A program made the translations under genes and the position numbers. From Torreya grandis (taxonomy: Eukaryota > Streptophyta > Pinopsida > Cupressales > Taxaceae), in assembly GCA_037957365.1 (NCBI GenBank), contig JARHVA010001471.1, positions 2,486,501-2,550,500 of the forward strand: DNA of 64,000 bases. The letters are read 5' to 3'. Position 1 is the stretch's first letter, and each line of letters starts with the position of its first letter. The notes under the pieces were generated by a model. The model was not told the origin of the DNA, ran no database searches, and saw nothing but the letters and a program-made list of their open reading frames with translations. Shown piece by piece: positions 10,009-22,134 of this stretch.

Positions 10009-13000
10009 ATGGCAGATGAAAGTAAACTGAGAATGGAAAAGTTCAATGGCAAAAACTATCAACATTGGAGAATGCAGATAGAGGACTATCTATATCAGAA
10101 GGATTTATACTTACCGTTAGGTGGGATTGCAAAGAAGCCCACAGACATGGAGGATGAAGAATGGGAAGTTCTTGACAGAAAGGCTCTGGGGTCTATAAGA
10201 CTGAGTCTTGCATCTACTATGATATCTAATTTATCACAGGCAAAAACAACGGTAGAGTTGATGACTACTCTATCAAATTTGTACGAAAAACCCTCAGCTT
10301 CTAATAAGGTATATCTTATGAAGCAGCTTTTCAATTTGCATATGCAGGAAGGTGGATTTGTATCTAATCACCTGAATGATTTCCATGGTATTGTAAATCA
10401 ATTAAGTTCAGTCAAAATTGTATTTGATGATGAAATTAAAGCTCTTTTAATATTATGTTCTTTGCCTGAAAGCTGGCATAGCTTAGTAATGGCAGTTAGC
10501 AATACTGCATCTGCATCAAATATTTTAAAAGTAGAGGATGTTGTTAGTGTTATCTTAAATGAAGAAATTCACAGGAAAAGCACAGAAGAGACATCTGGGA
10601 ACGCTTTAAGTTTTGAGAGCAGGGGAAGGCAAAAAGAGAAGAGCAAGAAAGGGAGATTAAGATCCAAGTCTAAGGGGAAAGGTAGATCCAAATCCAGAAA
10701 TGGCAGAAGGCCACAATGCTGGAATTGTGGAAAGATGGGGCACATAAGCAGAGATTGCTGGTCAAAGCCTAAGCAGGACAATCAGCACGAAGGAAAAGAA
10801 GAAGCAAAGGTTGTAGGTATTGCACAAGATGCTTTAATATTCTCTTTGCATAATAATATAGAATCTTGGGTGTTAGATTCTGGTGCATCTTTTCATGCTA
10901 CCCCTAATAGGGAATATTTCTGTGACTATATCCATGAAGATTTTGGAATAGTATATCTAGGGGATGATGAACCCTGTAAAATTATTGGCAAAGGTAAAGT
11001 GCAGCTGAAAATGCAGAATGGCAACACATGGGTGTTGAGAGAAGTTATGCATGTTCCTAGCTTGAAGAGAAATTTGATTTCTGTAGGAAAGTTAGGGGAT
11101 GAGGGTTGTACAGTAACTCTCACAGCAGAATTGGTATTATGGCCAGAGGTAAGAGAGTAGGTACTCTCTATTTGTGTAATTGTGTTACTAACAATTCTCC
11201 TTCTGTATTATCTACTTTAGATGTGGATGCAAAATTGTGGCACTCAAGGCTTGGCCACATGAATGAGAAGGGGATGTCAATTCTTAAGTCTAAAGGTAAG
11301 CTTTCAGATTTGAAAAGCATGGATCTAGAATTTTGTGAGCACTGTGTATTTGGAAAATAGAAAAGGGTTAGTTTTCTCAAGACTGGGCCTACAAAGAAGA
11401 AGCATAAGTTGCAGCTTGTTCACACAGACGTGTGGGGATCGGCTCAGGTAGCTTCTATTAGAGGATCACAGTATTATGTTTCGTTTATAGATGATGCTAC
11501 AAGAAAGGTATGGATCTAATGTATTAAGAAGAAATCTGATGTATTTGAGACTTTTAAGATTTGGAAAGCTATGGTTGAGAATGAAACAGGGAAAAGATTA
11601 AAGTGCCTGAGATCAGACAATGGTGGAGAGTTCTGCAGTTATAAGTTCAACTGGTATTGTTACATGCATGGAATCCGTAGGCAAAGGACGGTTCTAAGAA
11701 CACCTCAACAGAATGGAATTGCTGAAAGGATGAACAAAACAATCATGGAGCGTGCAAGATGTATGAGATTGCATGCTGGTTTGCCTTTAGAGTTTTGGGC
11801 AGAAGTTGTTGACACTGCAGTGTACCTGATTAACAGAGGACCCTCTACAGCTCTGGATGGTGGAATTCCAGAAGAGGCTTGGACAAGTAAAAAGGTAGAT
11901 CTCTCTTTTCTCAAAGTTTTCAGTTGTGAAGCCTTTATGCACGTAGATAAGGAAAATAGAAAGAATCTCATTGCTAAGTCTAGGAGGTGCACGTTTATTG
12001 GCTATGGCTCAGATGATTTTGGTTTTAGATTTTGGAATCTAGGAACTAACAAGGTAATTAGGAGCCATGATGTTGTTTTCAACGAAAAAGTGATGTATAG
12101 TGATCAGCTGAAGAAGCTGAATCAATCTGGGCAGAGCAATAGTGAATTGGATGAGGTGATGGTCTAAAATGAGCTCGTGGGAAAAATAAATAATCACTTT
12201 CAAGAAAACACAGAGACCGACGTCAGCAGGATAGGAACCAGCGTCGACAGAACAGAAACCGATGTTGGTCATACAGAGACCGATGTCGACAGGACAGGAA
12301 CCGACGTCGGTCAGGCAAAACCGGTGTCGGCCAGTAATAGGTCTGGAGGTGACCGAGGTCGGTCACTGTCAGAGAATTTGGGTGGACAACATGTTGTGAA
12401 CAAGTCTCAGACACCCATCAGGAGGTCTGAAAGGGTAAGTAAGCCTCCAATTAGATATTCTCCTTCATTATTCTATTTATTGCTAACTGATGGTGGAGAA
12501 CCAGAGAGTTTTGAAGAAGCAATACAGGTGGAGTCTAAGAGCCAGTGGGAGCGTGGCATGGTTGAGGAGATGGAGTCCTTAAGAGAGAACCAAACATGGG
12601 ATTTGGTTGAATTGCTAGCTGGTAAGAGAACACGGAAGAACAGATGGACCTACAGGTTGAAAGAAGGTGAGAATGGACAGATGAGATATAAGGCCAGATT
12701 GGTAGTGAAAGGATTTGCACAAAAGCCAGGTATTGTTTTTGGTGAGATTTTTTCTCCTGTTGTTAAAATGACTTCTATACGGATTGTACTATCTTTGGTT
12801 GCTGTTGAGGATTTGCATCTTGAGCAGCTAGATGTTAAGACATCGTTTCTTCATGGAGATTTGGATGAGGAAATTTATATGGAACAGCCAGAAGGATTTG
12901 AGGTCAAAGGTAAGGAGAAGTTAGTGTGCAGATTGAAGAAAAGCTTGTATGGCCTCAAGCAAGCTCTTAGACAGTGGTATTTGAAATTTGACAAGTTTAT

Positions 13001-14051
13001 GACTGAGGATGGCTACTGTAGGTGTCAATTTGACCATTGTGTGTATTTTAAGAGATTGGATAACGGTAGATACATTATTCTATTGTTGTATGTAGATGAT
13101 ATGCTGGTTGCAGGATCACACATGCAGGATATCTCTGAGCTTAAGGTGAAATTAGCTCAAACATTTGCTATAAAGGATTTGGGAGCAGCAAAGAAAATCC
13201 TTGGCATGAGCATTAAGAGAGACAGGAAAAATCACAGGTTGATATTGTCTCAAGAGGATTATGTGGACAAGGTGTTGAAACAGTTCAATATGCAGGATGT
13301 TAAACCGGTAAGCACACCTTTGGCTGGACATTTTAAGTTGAGTAAAGAACAATGTCCTAATTCACATGATGAGGTAGAGTACATGAGTAAGGTTCCATAT
13401 TCTTCCGTAGTAGGGAGTTTGATGTATGTAATGGTGTGTACTAGACCGGATATTGCCCAAGCAGTGGGAGTTGTAAGTAAGTATATGGCCAATCCAGGTA
13501 AGGAACATTGGAAAGCAGTTCAGTGGATCCTTAGATATCTGAGAGGAACCAGCAGTAGGCACTTGTGCTATGGAGGTTTAGATACTTCTCTACATGGTTA
13601 TGTAGATTCAGATACGGTAGGTGATTTGGATGGTAGGAGGAGCACTACAGGTTATGTTTTTACTGTAGGTGGAACAGCGGTTAGCTGGATATCTAAGTTA
13701 CAGAAGGTTGTTGCCTTGTCAACTACAGAAGCAGAGTATGTTGCAGCCACAGAAGCTAGCAAAGAGATGATATGGATGACACGGTTCATGGAAGAGCTTA
13801 GAAGGGAGCATGGGAGTTACAGATTGTATAGTGACAGTCAGAGTGCAATCCATTTGGCTAAGAATTCAGCTTTTCATTCAAGAACAAAGCACATACAGCT
13901 AAGGTACCATTTCATACGACAGGTATTGGAAGATGGTGATTTGAAGCTAGAGAAGATCCATACAGATAGGAATCCCGCTGATATGTTAACCAAGCCGGTT
14001 ACAAAGGAGAAGTTGAATCTCCATTCAACTTCTGTTGGTCTTCATGATTGA
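10009..14051 (+). pseudogene. copia gag-pol polyprotein (element A), frameshifted
   Basis: Starts at ATG 10009; a GTG 12 bases upstream is in frame but is an unlikely start. Gag has KFNGKNYQHWRMQIEDYL. A CCHC knuckle CWNCGKMGHISRDC lies near 10717. The protease motif is LDSGAS near 10873. After a frame change between about 11106 and 11160 come the GAG-pre-integrase block LWHSRLGHMNEKG, then integrase (FIDDATRKVW, RSDNGGEF, TPQQNGIAERMNKTIMERAR), then RT with LDVKTSFLHGDLDEEIYM and YVDD at 13089-13100, then RNase H with VALSTTEAEYVA and HSRTKHIQLRYHFIR. In-frame stops occur at 11358, 11517 and 12165. A threonine/aspartate-rich repeat sits between integrase and RT. Domain order and motifs are complete, so this was autonomous before decay; it cannot now make one polyprotein. 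Confidence 0.93.
12214..12365 (+). repeat. coding repeat sharing the LTR's CGACGTCG motif
   Basis: Units of about 21 nt encode variants of T-E/G-T-D-V-D/G-R/H six or so times between integrase and RT. The DNA repeats words such as ACCGACGTCGGT (exact at 12300-12311), the same palindrome found in the LTR at 9221-9232. Confidence 0.85.
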
Positions 14052-14108
14052 GTTGAAGATGGAGGAGCTAAAAGATGTTACTGTACAGGTACTGGTGCAG
14101 CTGTTTAT

Positions 14109-14123
14109 CCCCAAGTGGGAGAT
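14109..14123 (+). other. polypurine tract (element A)
   Basis: CCCCAAGTGGGAGAT lies directly before the 3' LTR start. It has the usual copia form AAGTGGGAGAT followed by TGTTA. Confidence 0.85.
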
Positions 14124-14840
14124 TGTTAAGGTGTGGAGCCTAAAAGCTTCACATATGAGCGCATTACCAAAGTTGCAGGTTTACATAGTCATCGGCGTCG
14201 GTCAGGAGTGACCGACGTTGGTCCAGTGCAGTTGAAGAGACACCGGCGTCGGTAGAGGATCGGTCGACGTCGATCACAGGCAAGTAGGCAGGAACCAGCG
14301 TCGGTTACCTGTGTGTCCAAAATGCTATTTCCGAGGACAGAAGCGAGTGTTTGCATGATGAGTTTAAGTCTTAGTCTTAAGTTCGCGTTTCTATTATTAG
14401 TAAGATTGTTTTTAGAGCCCTTGTTCAAGAGGCTTAACTGTTGGTTGTAAGTGCATGCACAAGTTTCCTAATTCTATATGTAGAACTAGATCTTCTTAGC
14501 TTTGTGTGATTATTGTAGTAGTTCATTGTATGTGAATGTTGAAGAACAGTACAGAGTTGTATCAATCCAGGTTGTTGGAATTGATTATACTTGAGAGAGA
14601 GAGTTCTTAAGGGATAGAGATCTAGAGAGAGATCTTGTGCATCTGAGAGAGGTGTGGAAGAAAGAAGTTTCTTCAATTGTATTCCTTTTGTAAAGAGTTT
14701 TAATACAAGTTTTCAGGGTGGTTTCTTGTATCTCTTGTTCATTGCTATTATCTGATTCTAGTTACTTATCTATCTGATTTAATTCCGTGGTTTATTGCTT
14801 TCATAAGTGTAATCATATTGTTGGTTGATCCCCAAAAACA
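14124..14840 (+). repeat. element A 3' LTR (full-length copy)
   Basis: It matches 9134-9847 throughout. The terminus reads CCCC followed by five A and CA instead of CCCCAACA, as if three A had been added. The sequence after it is not the target duplication. Confidence 0.9.
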
Positions 14841-15424
14841 ACAATGTATTCAAATATCTTTATTGTCACGAATCTATCTTATCAAAATATATGGGTAATG
14901 AGCCATTGTAACTGCCAAATAGAATAGGAAATGGTATTGAATATTAAGTTCATTAAATATTGTTGTTCTTTGAATTGTCATCATATCTTGAATGTATTAT
15001 GCTTGACCTCTTTGTAAGAATGATCAATTTCAACAAAAAGTTTAGAATATACATCAAGACTAAACAACATAACATATCCCTTGTCGAGTTGTTGAAGACA
15101 TATTGTCAATACAAAAAACTCTTCCACTTATCCTCTTGTGAAGTTTTTAACCAAGAAATCAAAACACTTGATAAGTAATATGTTAAAAATTCAGAACGCT
15201 TTTTAAATTAAAGGGTTAGAGTGTTAATGTTATTGATATTTTGATAAGGTTTGATGTTATATCACTATATTCAAATTTATATCTGTAGATAAAACTATGA
15301 ATATTTTCTGTAGCATTACACACTCCCAAACAATAGATTTAGTGAAATTATGTTTATGCTCAATTTTATTCACTTTTAAAAGAGATATTTGTAAACAAAT
15401 AGGTGTGACAATGAAATCACCATT
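14841..15424. other. unidentified insert within the element A 3' LTR region
   Basis: AT-rich DNA with no recognised coding similarity or terminal repeat. With 15425-15935 it separates the full 3' LTR from the duplicated LTR tail. Confidence 0.5.
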
Positions 15425-15934
15425 ATTGTTGATAAAATCTAAAGGTCATGATTGTTGATAAATAGTTCGCACATAAAATTTATGACAGGACTCTATGAGA
15501 CCTCAAACATTCTAAGATAAGACATCCATTGGGAAATATCATCCATAAGGAGCTCCCACGGCCATCTTTGATATTTGTAAGAGTCATAAAACTATTGCAC
15601 TAGTTTGGAAAAACAAAATCTCCAAGTGAAATGGAGTTGTGCTTAGCCTATTTATCGTCTTGGGGAGAGTTGCCACCCCCACGAAGTGGCATACACAACC
15701 GCATAGATATTATATCACTTGTAGAGGATGTATGAATGGGAGAATAGCTCGCTTGAGGCTAAAAACTTGCAAAACATGGCTCTATGGGGCTGCCAAACAA
15801 TTAAGAGGCTTGGGTTGGGGAGTGACTTTATGTGCCTTTGGAGAGAGTTTTGTCATAGAGAATAAGCAACTAGAAGGGTATCTTAGCTACCAACCAATGA
15901 ATTTATGTTGGTAACTATCATCCAACCATTATGT
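15425..15934 (-). repeat. inverted copy of a LINE segment
   Basis: Reverse complement of about 16515-16995. Shared blocks include GGTAACTATCATCCAACCAT, TTGGGGAGAGTTGCCACCCC and GAGGTCTCATAGAGTCC (read in one orientation or the other). The plus-strand arm at 16515-16995 reads directly into LINE endonuclease, so it is the native copy and this is the moved one. Confidence 0.85.
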
Positions 15935-15935
15935 T

Positions 15936-16136
15936 GGGCATCTGAGAGAGGTGTGGAAGAAAGAAGTTTCTTCAATTGTATTCCTTTTGTAAAGAGTTTT
16001 AATACAAGTTTTCAGGGTGGTTTCTTGTATCTCTTGTTCGTTGCTATTATGTGATTTTAGTTACTTATCTATCTGATTTAATTCTGTGGTTTATTGCTTT
16101 CATAAGTGTAATCATATTGTTGGTTGATCCCCAACA
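15936..16136 (+). repeat. duplicated 3' part of the element A LTR
   Basis: It matches the last 200 bp of the LTR (from GCATCTGAGAGAGGTG to CCCCAACA). The correct LTR end and the TTTAA target duplication follow at once, so this is the original right end of element A. Confidence 0.88.
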
Positions 16137-17700
16137 TTTAATGTCATTAATTATGCTTCTTTTTAGGTGTCAGTATGGATTGAAATATTTGGCCTCCCAC
16201 TTACTCTATGGACCTTTTTGAAGGAGATTGTCAATCCCATAGGGCATGTTTTATGTCATGATCCATCTTTCTATTCAACATGTCCCAATGAGTGGGTATA
16301 TGTGGAATTCAAGTTGACCAAGTAGTTGAAGGATTCCATTGATATTGAAGTTGACACTAATCATTGGGTGTAAATTTTTTTTTAATTCAACGTCCCCAAC
16401 ACTTTTTATTATTGTTAGTTTCCTGACCTCTAAATCAAAGATTAACCCCTCATGGGTTTGTTGAAACCCTCAACTGAACAACCATAATTTAAAAAACCTA
16501 AGGCAACAGAGAAAATAATGGTTGGATGATAGTTACCAAAATAAATTCATTGATTGGTAACTAAGCTACCCATTTGGTTGCTTCTTCTTAGTGATAAAAC
16601 CCTCTCATGAGGCATGTAATGTCATTCCCCCACCCGAGCCTCTTAATTTTATGATAGCCCCATAGAGCCATGTTTTACAAGTGTTTAAGCCTCAACCGAG
16701 ATCTTCTCCCATTGGGACATTGTCTACACATGATCTAATCTCCATGAAGTCATGTATCCCACCTTGTGGGGGTGGCAACTCTCCCCAAGAGGATAAACGG
16801 GTTAAGTGCAACTCCATTCGAAACTAGTGCAATAGTTTTATAACCCTTAAATATATTGAATATGGCCATGGGAGCTCCTTATGGATGATATTTATAAGTG
16901 AATATATTATCTTGGAATGTTTGAGGTCTCATAGAGTCCTCTCATAAATTCTATGTGTGAATTTTTTAATAACAATTGTGATCTTTGGAGTTTATTTGTT
17001 TGTAAGAAGTTAATTTTTTTGTGTTTTTTTACAAACTACTCTGAAATGAATCTAGTCTAATACTACTTAATTATTCAACCCACATGATGATGGATGTAGC
17101 TGTGCTAGTTTCTTAGTTTCCTAAAAAAATCTTCCTTAATTGTTGGTAGGAGGGGTGATCTGTCACACCATGCTATTTGTAATCTCCTTGATGTTATTGG
17201 GCATTTATTAGGGATTCTCAACATCTACACCCCAAATGATGGTCCCAAAAAAGTAACTTTATTGTAATATTTGGTTGACAAGGTTTAGGGTGAAGAGATT
17301 TTAATATGGTGAAGAGTCTCGAGGACAAGGTTTGTGCTTACCGATACTATGGTGTGTGGAATAATGTGAGGCATGATATTGCTTTAAAAATTGGTGGCCC
17401 TTGACAAACCATCTATTCTGATGTCACACAATAACTTCCACTACTTGGTTTACATGGTCCAACTACCACATCAATGATGATAGCATCCTCAATAGACTAG
17501 ATCATTATATGCTATTAAATTAAATATCTTATCTTTTATCAATTCTAATGGACAATCTATCTCATGCACTCTGAATATGTTCTCTCATACCATAATCACA
17601 TCACTTGTAGAGTGGAGTGGAGTTGTAGATACTAAATATGATTTTTATAGTATCTCAATCTTGTATCCTTAGAAAATACTAATCAAGACTCTAGCCTTCA
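16137..17700 (+). pseudogene. L1-type LINE remnant: ORF1 right part and endonuclease
   Basis: Just after element A the frame reads VSVWIEIFGLPLTLW, with PNEWVYVEFKLTK further on, a DUF4283/zf-type ORF1 pattern. Around 16920 the endonuclease start appears as ILSWNV (then a stop) and GLIESSHKF. Farther on come FNMVKSLEDK (the 'GDFN' region, about 17290) and FTWSNYHINDDSILNRLDHY (about 17440-17500), the 'FTWsN......s.lDR' signature of APE-type LINE nucleases. Many stops and frame changes are present. No RT is recognisable downstream, so the copy is truncated or too decayed beyond 17.7 kb. Confidence 0.75.
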
Positions 17701-19245
17701 GTTCTAGACCTTCATGTTGCCAAAAATCTCGTATTCATCATCTCATTGTGCCTAATTACTTATCTCCTAGTATGACCCTTATCATTTTGATGACTTAGGT
17801 CTTCTACATTACACAAAAATCTCAAAATATGATAAATATCATTCACTATCAGTTTTAGATCCATACCTCTTTTATAGCCTTCTAGACACTATTGGCCATA
17901 AAGGGACATTACTACTGATGGTAGTGTTCAAATCCTTACCTAGTGTCCAATCTAAAAAATCCATCTAATTTAAAAAATATTTGAAACCTATGGGTTGGCC
18001 TATTTATTTTAATTAATCCTACCATGATATATTTTCAAAAGGTGTGGTATAAATATAAGTCTAAGCCTTCTCATTATTCATCTAGCATATACTAAGCAAA
18101 CACCTACCGAGGCTCATTCAATCATTCACATAATTGAGTCATTCCACCCCATTCATCCCTTTTTATTTATTAGTCATCGGAGAAGTCATACAAAAGGTCT
18201 AAAGCATTCAAAGAGTAGTCCCTGAGTTATATTTTCTAAGTTACAAGCTAGATCATTGCATGCATCCACATATAAGATATTTCACCCTTGTGCACACACA
18301 CTCCCACACCTAAAGGTGAAATACATATGTTTGAGGCCCTCTTTAGAGTAGTGTCTATGTATGCAACACTCATTGATAAAAGGGTCTTTGAGGTAAACTT
18401 GACACCATGATCCCACTAACCCATTTTTGGCAAACTCATTCTAAGGGTGAAGAACTAAGGTTTGATCAATAAGAAGAGAGCAATAAAATATATCCTAGAT
18501 CTGAATATATCAATAAAAATATGATAGAAAACCCAAAATGATGAATTTGGTTGCATCAAGATCCAATGATTATTTTTTACTGGATACTTTTGTCACAATC
18601 AAACACTAGCATTTAGGGTAGTGTTTAAAGCTACATGAGTACAATTTTAAAAATATGATGGCAGATCCATAATCCAGATCCTGCACATTTCTACCTATGT
18701 AAGATCTTAGATATGTTTGCATATAGTAGACCTAGATAGGTATCATTTCTCTTTGGTATTGCAATCAATTGAACATCTTTTAAATTTGGTACTTTATATA
18801 TTTAACATATCTAAATATTTTAATTCAGAATATTCATTTATCTGAGTTTATAATTAATTGGCATACTATAAATTATTTTATCACCCTTATGTTTAAGCTC
18901 TTTTATATTATTAACTCCTTCCCCACATAATTCAAATTTAGTGTTAAACATTTGTTGAACCTGACCTCTAAGTCTCCTTGTACAAACCCTAGTTTGATCC
19001 AAGGTTTCTTGATTTTTGATTTTTGATTCCTAAATTGTTAATATCTTAAAATCATATTTACATTTATTAAGAAATAGTAAATCATATTAAATATAGAGAG
19101 AGATATTGGTTATTCCATTAAAAATATATGATGTTAATGGTTGCTTATTATTTCCCATACATTGATAAATTAGTCAAAGTTATAATAAAATGGAGTAACC
19201 AAATGGGTCAATATAAATAGAGTGTTTTCAAACAAGATCAAAATT
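17701..19245. other. no recognised feature
   Basis: AT-rich, with no open frame that resembles a known domain. It may be further decayed LINE sequence. Confidence 0.4.
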
Positions 19246-19985
19246 TAATCCCTATTTACAACTCTTATTGCAATAATATTGAGCCTCTTCCTCCTCCTAA
19301 CCCTAAGAAGGGTGATAACTACTATCCCTCTAACCAGGTCCAGAGTATCATTTTTCTAAGAGATAAAGTGGACCATCCTATGGTTTCAAATGAAGGTAAT
19401 CAATATATCCTTCCTTAAATCCCTCCACCTCCCACATCTCCTCTAGATGGTGTGTGTATGCATATTCAATATGAATTATGTAAGGTTTGTGATTGTGAAT
19501 CCCTAAAATATTAAACCATCACTATGAGCAAGTTCATAAAAGAGTTAAAAAATAATCTTAGCTCAAAGATCACATTATTATAAAATTAGATTACATACCT
19601 ACATAATCCCACATATGCTAGTGCCAGTCATCTGTTTGCATCTTCTTCTAGCAATGTTTCATATCCAAATGAAAAGCTACAACAAAATACATATAAAATA
19701 AGTTATTCAAATTTATTATACCAAAGGCTACTAAGAGTCCAACTAAAATCATAAGAGAGATGTTTCATAATAAAGTTATCAAATTACCTCCTACACATCC
19801 TATAAGAAGATCCAAATACCATTGTGCATATCATAGAATACATGGGTATCATACAAATTATTATTTTTCATTAAAGAAAAAAATACAATGTCTCAAAGAT
19901 AGTGGTGATCCTATCATTAATGCATAAATCAAGAAAACCACTCACATTATGAGTACTTCTCCTAAAGCATAGCTACAAAAAAACA
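19246..19985 (+). pseudogene. possible Ty3/gypsy gag remnant with zinc-binding-like motif
   Basis: At about 19807-19925 the plus frame reads RSKYHCAYHRIHGYHTNYYF and then SLKKKIQCLKDSGDP, ending at a stop. This resembles the 'yC.yHr..GH.T..C..Lk..ie.Li..G' zinc-binding block found after gag in Tat- and Athila-type gypsy elements; the last cysteine is tyrosine here. Upstream, a proline-rich frame (PPPTSPLDGVCMH) could be the spacer before it. There is no LTR, protease or RT next to it, and several stops. Moderate to low certainty. Confidence 0.4.
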
Positions 19986-21000
19986 AAAAAATGTGTTGGG
20001 AGTGTTGTATGTTGGACACAATGTGTTGGTGTGGGGAGTGAAGATGGAGGGATGTCTATGAAGGGGTGGCCTAGAGGTGGACTAAGGGTGGCAGAGGGGG
20101 TAGTTTGGTGGATTTGCCATAAAAAAGAGTTTTGTTTTTTTATTGAAACCTTGTCTTTACATGGATTGGCTTAGTGCCAAGCATTGATGGATATTCATTA
20201 TGTTATATTTCTCTAGTGAATGATCCTAGTCTCGTCCCTTTTTTGGTATTCTTTGATATCTATACTTTGGATTTAGGGGTATCCATTCCACATATTCCCC
20301 TAGGGCATGACCCCATATTTATCCCTTTTTTAGTATCCTCTAAGAATCCTAAGTGGATGGTTACACAATTTCTTTTACATTATCTTCACTACTAGATTAA
20401 AATCCACTTAATACATTTTTATTTTAAATTTCAAGTAGGTTGTAGTCCAACACTGAGGATGATGGTGTAAAAGGTGCTATGCAACCATCCACCAAGGTAC
20501 AAATTCCATAAGATACCAAAAAATGGATGAGGTCAGGATCGTGCCCCAGATGATTTGATGGAATGGATACCCCTCAGTCCTTAGACTAACCTGAAGATAC
20601 ATTCTATATACCTAATTCATGTAAAATCAAGTTTCAATCAAACAAAAAAAACAATTTTAACTTTTAAAAAATATCCATATCAATTTTTACATCCTCAATG
20701 TTTTGTTTTGTTCCCCATGATCCTTCATCAAGAGTCAAAGAGTCATTACAAGATTATTGTTCGTTAATTTACCAAAGACCTATTCATGTTACTAATTTGA
20801 TTCAAGTTACTAATTTCATTATTATAAATTTATTTTCTTCATTTAAGACATTAACAATTCTCTTTATTGGCTAAATTAATTAGTTTGAATGTATTTTTTG
20901 TTTTTTGATTTTTTAATAATTCAAAACCAAGATTCATATTATTTGTTAAATAATTATTAATAGTTTTAATTAAATCCCATTAATGGGTTGAGGGTATCCT
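19986..21000. other. no recognised feature
   Basis: AT-rich flank on the left of element B. A short open frame at 20174-20395 is hydrophobic and looks like nothing I know; I do not treat it as a gene. Confidence 0.4.
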
Positions 21001-21005
21001 TAAAT
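21001..21005 (+). repeat. target site duplication of element B (left)
   Basis: TAAAT, repeated at 46090-46094 immediately after the right LTR. Confidence 0.88.
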
Positions 21006-21180
21006 TATTGGAAATATTGTCATTAAGATGTCAAAGGTTTAACATTATTGGTGACAAAGGCCCCATAGCATTTAATGTCTAAAGGTGTTTTTAATGTTCA
21101 TATTTTGGCTAAAGTTTGTTGATATTTATTTAAAATTAACGAATATATTTTTGGTTGCATAAAGTGAAAACAGGGCCCAT

Positions 21181-21440
21181 GAAGAAGTCAAAGAGTCATG
21201 AGGTAAATACAAAAGAGGGAAAGGAAGCATTTTCCCATGAAGGGTCATCTTGAAGAATTCAAAGAGTCACCAAGTGAAGACAAAAGAGGAAGGGCACATT
21301 TTCTCATGAAGGGTCACCTTGAGGAATTTGAAAAGTCACCAAGATAAAGACAAAAGGGGAAAGGACATATTTTTTCATGAAGGATCACCATGTGAATTTT
21401 CAAATGAAAGGATTCAAAGGGTCATACAAATATGGTGCCA
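21181..21440 (+). repeat. about 68-bp tandem repeat in U3 of element B
   Basis: Three to four diverged units, each with a form of CATGAAGGGTCACCTTGAGG followed by AAGTCACCAAG and a GACAAAAG word. The same array is in the right LTR at about 45205-45455. It lies upstream of the TATA box, so it could act as an enhancer repeat; that is inference. Confidence 0.75.
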
Positions 21441-21496
21441 TTTTCCATGAGGATTGAAGGGTCACAAAGGTGAATGCTAAAGGTCATTTAGAAATC

Positions 21497-21503
21497 TATA
21501 AAA
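21497..21503 (+). promoter_or_regulatory. TATA box of element B 5' LTR
   Basis: TATAAAA followed by GGAGGCTTGGGAAGCC; the same context lies in the right LTR at 45525-45531. It marks the likely U3/R boundary about 30 bp downstream. Confidence 0.6.
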
Positions 21504-21835
21504 GGAGGCTTGGGAAGCCATTTGTAATATGCAAGAGTGCATGGTTTGAAATTATTTTATTCTAAGAAAAGAGAAGAGAATAGAAAGAGATATAGTATAT
21601 TTTTATCATTTGTTGAGAAAGCAACATTGAGAGATAGTTGTGTTTTATACACAAGAGGGTTTGGTGCTCATGTGGGTTGATGCTCACAAATCATTGTTGT
21701 ATTGGTGCTTGGCAAAGGGGTTAGTGCTCCTGCAAGTTGGTACTTGAAAAATTTGTAATTTGAGTTAGTGCTCATTCATATAATTGAGATTATTCTCCAT
21801 GGTTTTTCCCACATTGGATTTTCACATAAAAATAT

Positions 21836-21935
<100 letters not shown>

Positions 21936-22070
21936 GTGGTGCATGTTATTGTTTCAGTTTTATTATATATCTTTAATGTATGGTTAAGTGGAGTTTGATT
22001 AAGTATAATTTTTATAAGATATATGATATACTGATTCACCCCCCTCTCAGTATATCGTGTCTTTAACAAC

Positions 22071-22082
22071 TGGTATCAGAAC
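22071..22082 (+). other. primer binding site, tRNA-iMet type (element B)
   Basis: TGGTATCAGAAC, one base away from the initiator tRNA-Met complement, two bases after the LTR. Confidence 0.85.
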
Positions 22083-22134
22083 AGGTTCCTTTGGAAAGAC
22101 TTTAACAACTTGAAGATAGATCGAGGAAAGCACG

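Larger units (their letters stand above)
9134..16136 (+). mobile_element. element A: Ty1/copia retrotransposon (Tork/Tnt1-like), disrupted 3' end
   Basis: The 5' LTR is 9134-9847, the internal region 9848-14123 and a full 3' LTR copy about 14124-14840. About 1.1 kb of foreign sequence follows, then a second copy of the last 200 bp of the LTR (15936-16136). The target duplication TTTAA lies at 9129-9133 and 16137-16141, so the true right end is 16136. Domain order is gag, zinc knuckle, protease, integrase, RT, RNase H, as in copia elements. The two LTRs are very similar and differ mainly by C/T and G/A changes. The coding region has a frameshift and stops. The Tork-type call is tentative. Confidence 0.9.

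Noticed and set aside
15639..15914. 91-codon open frame on the plus strand
   Set aside because: It lies in the inverted LINE segment; the native reading direction is the other strand, so it is a chance frame.
16137..17700. Reading the DUF4283-like block as a host gene
   Set aside because: It is followed by LINE endonuclease motifs in the expected order, so it is ORF1 of a LINE.
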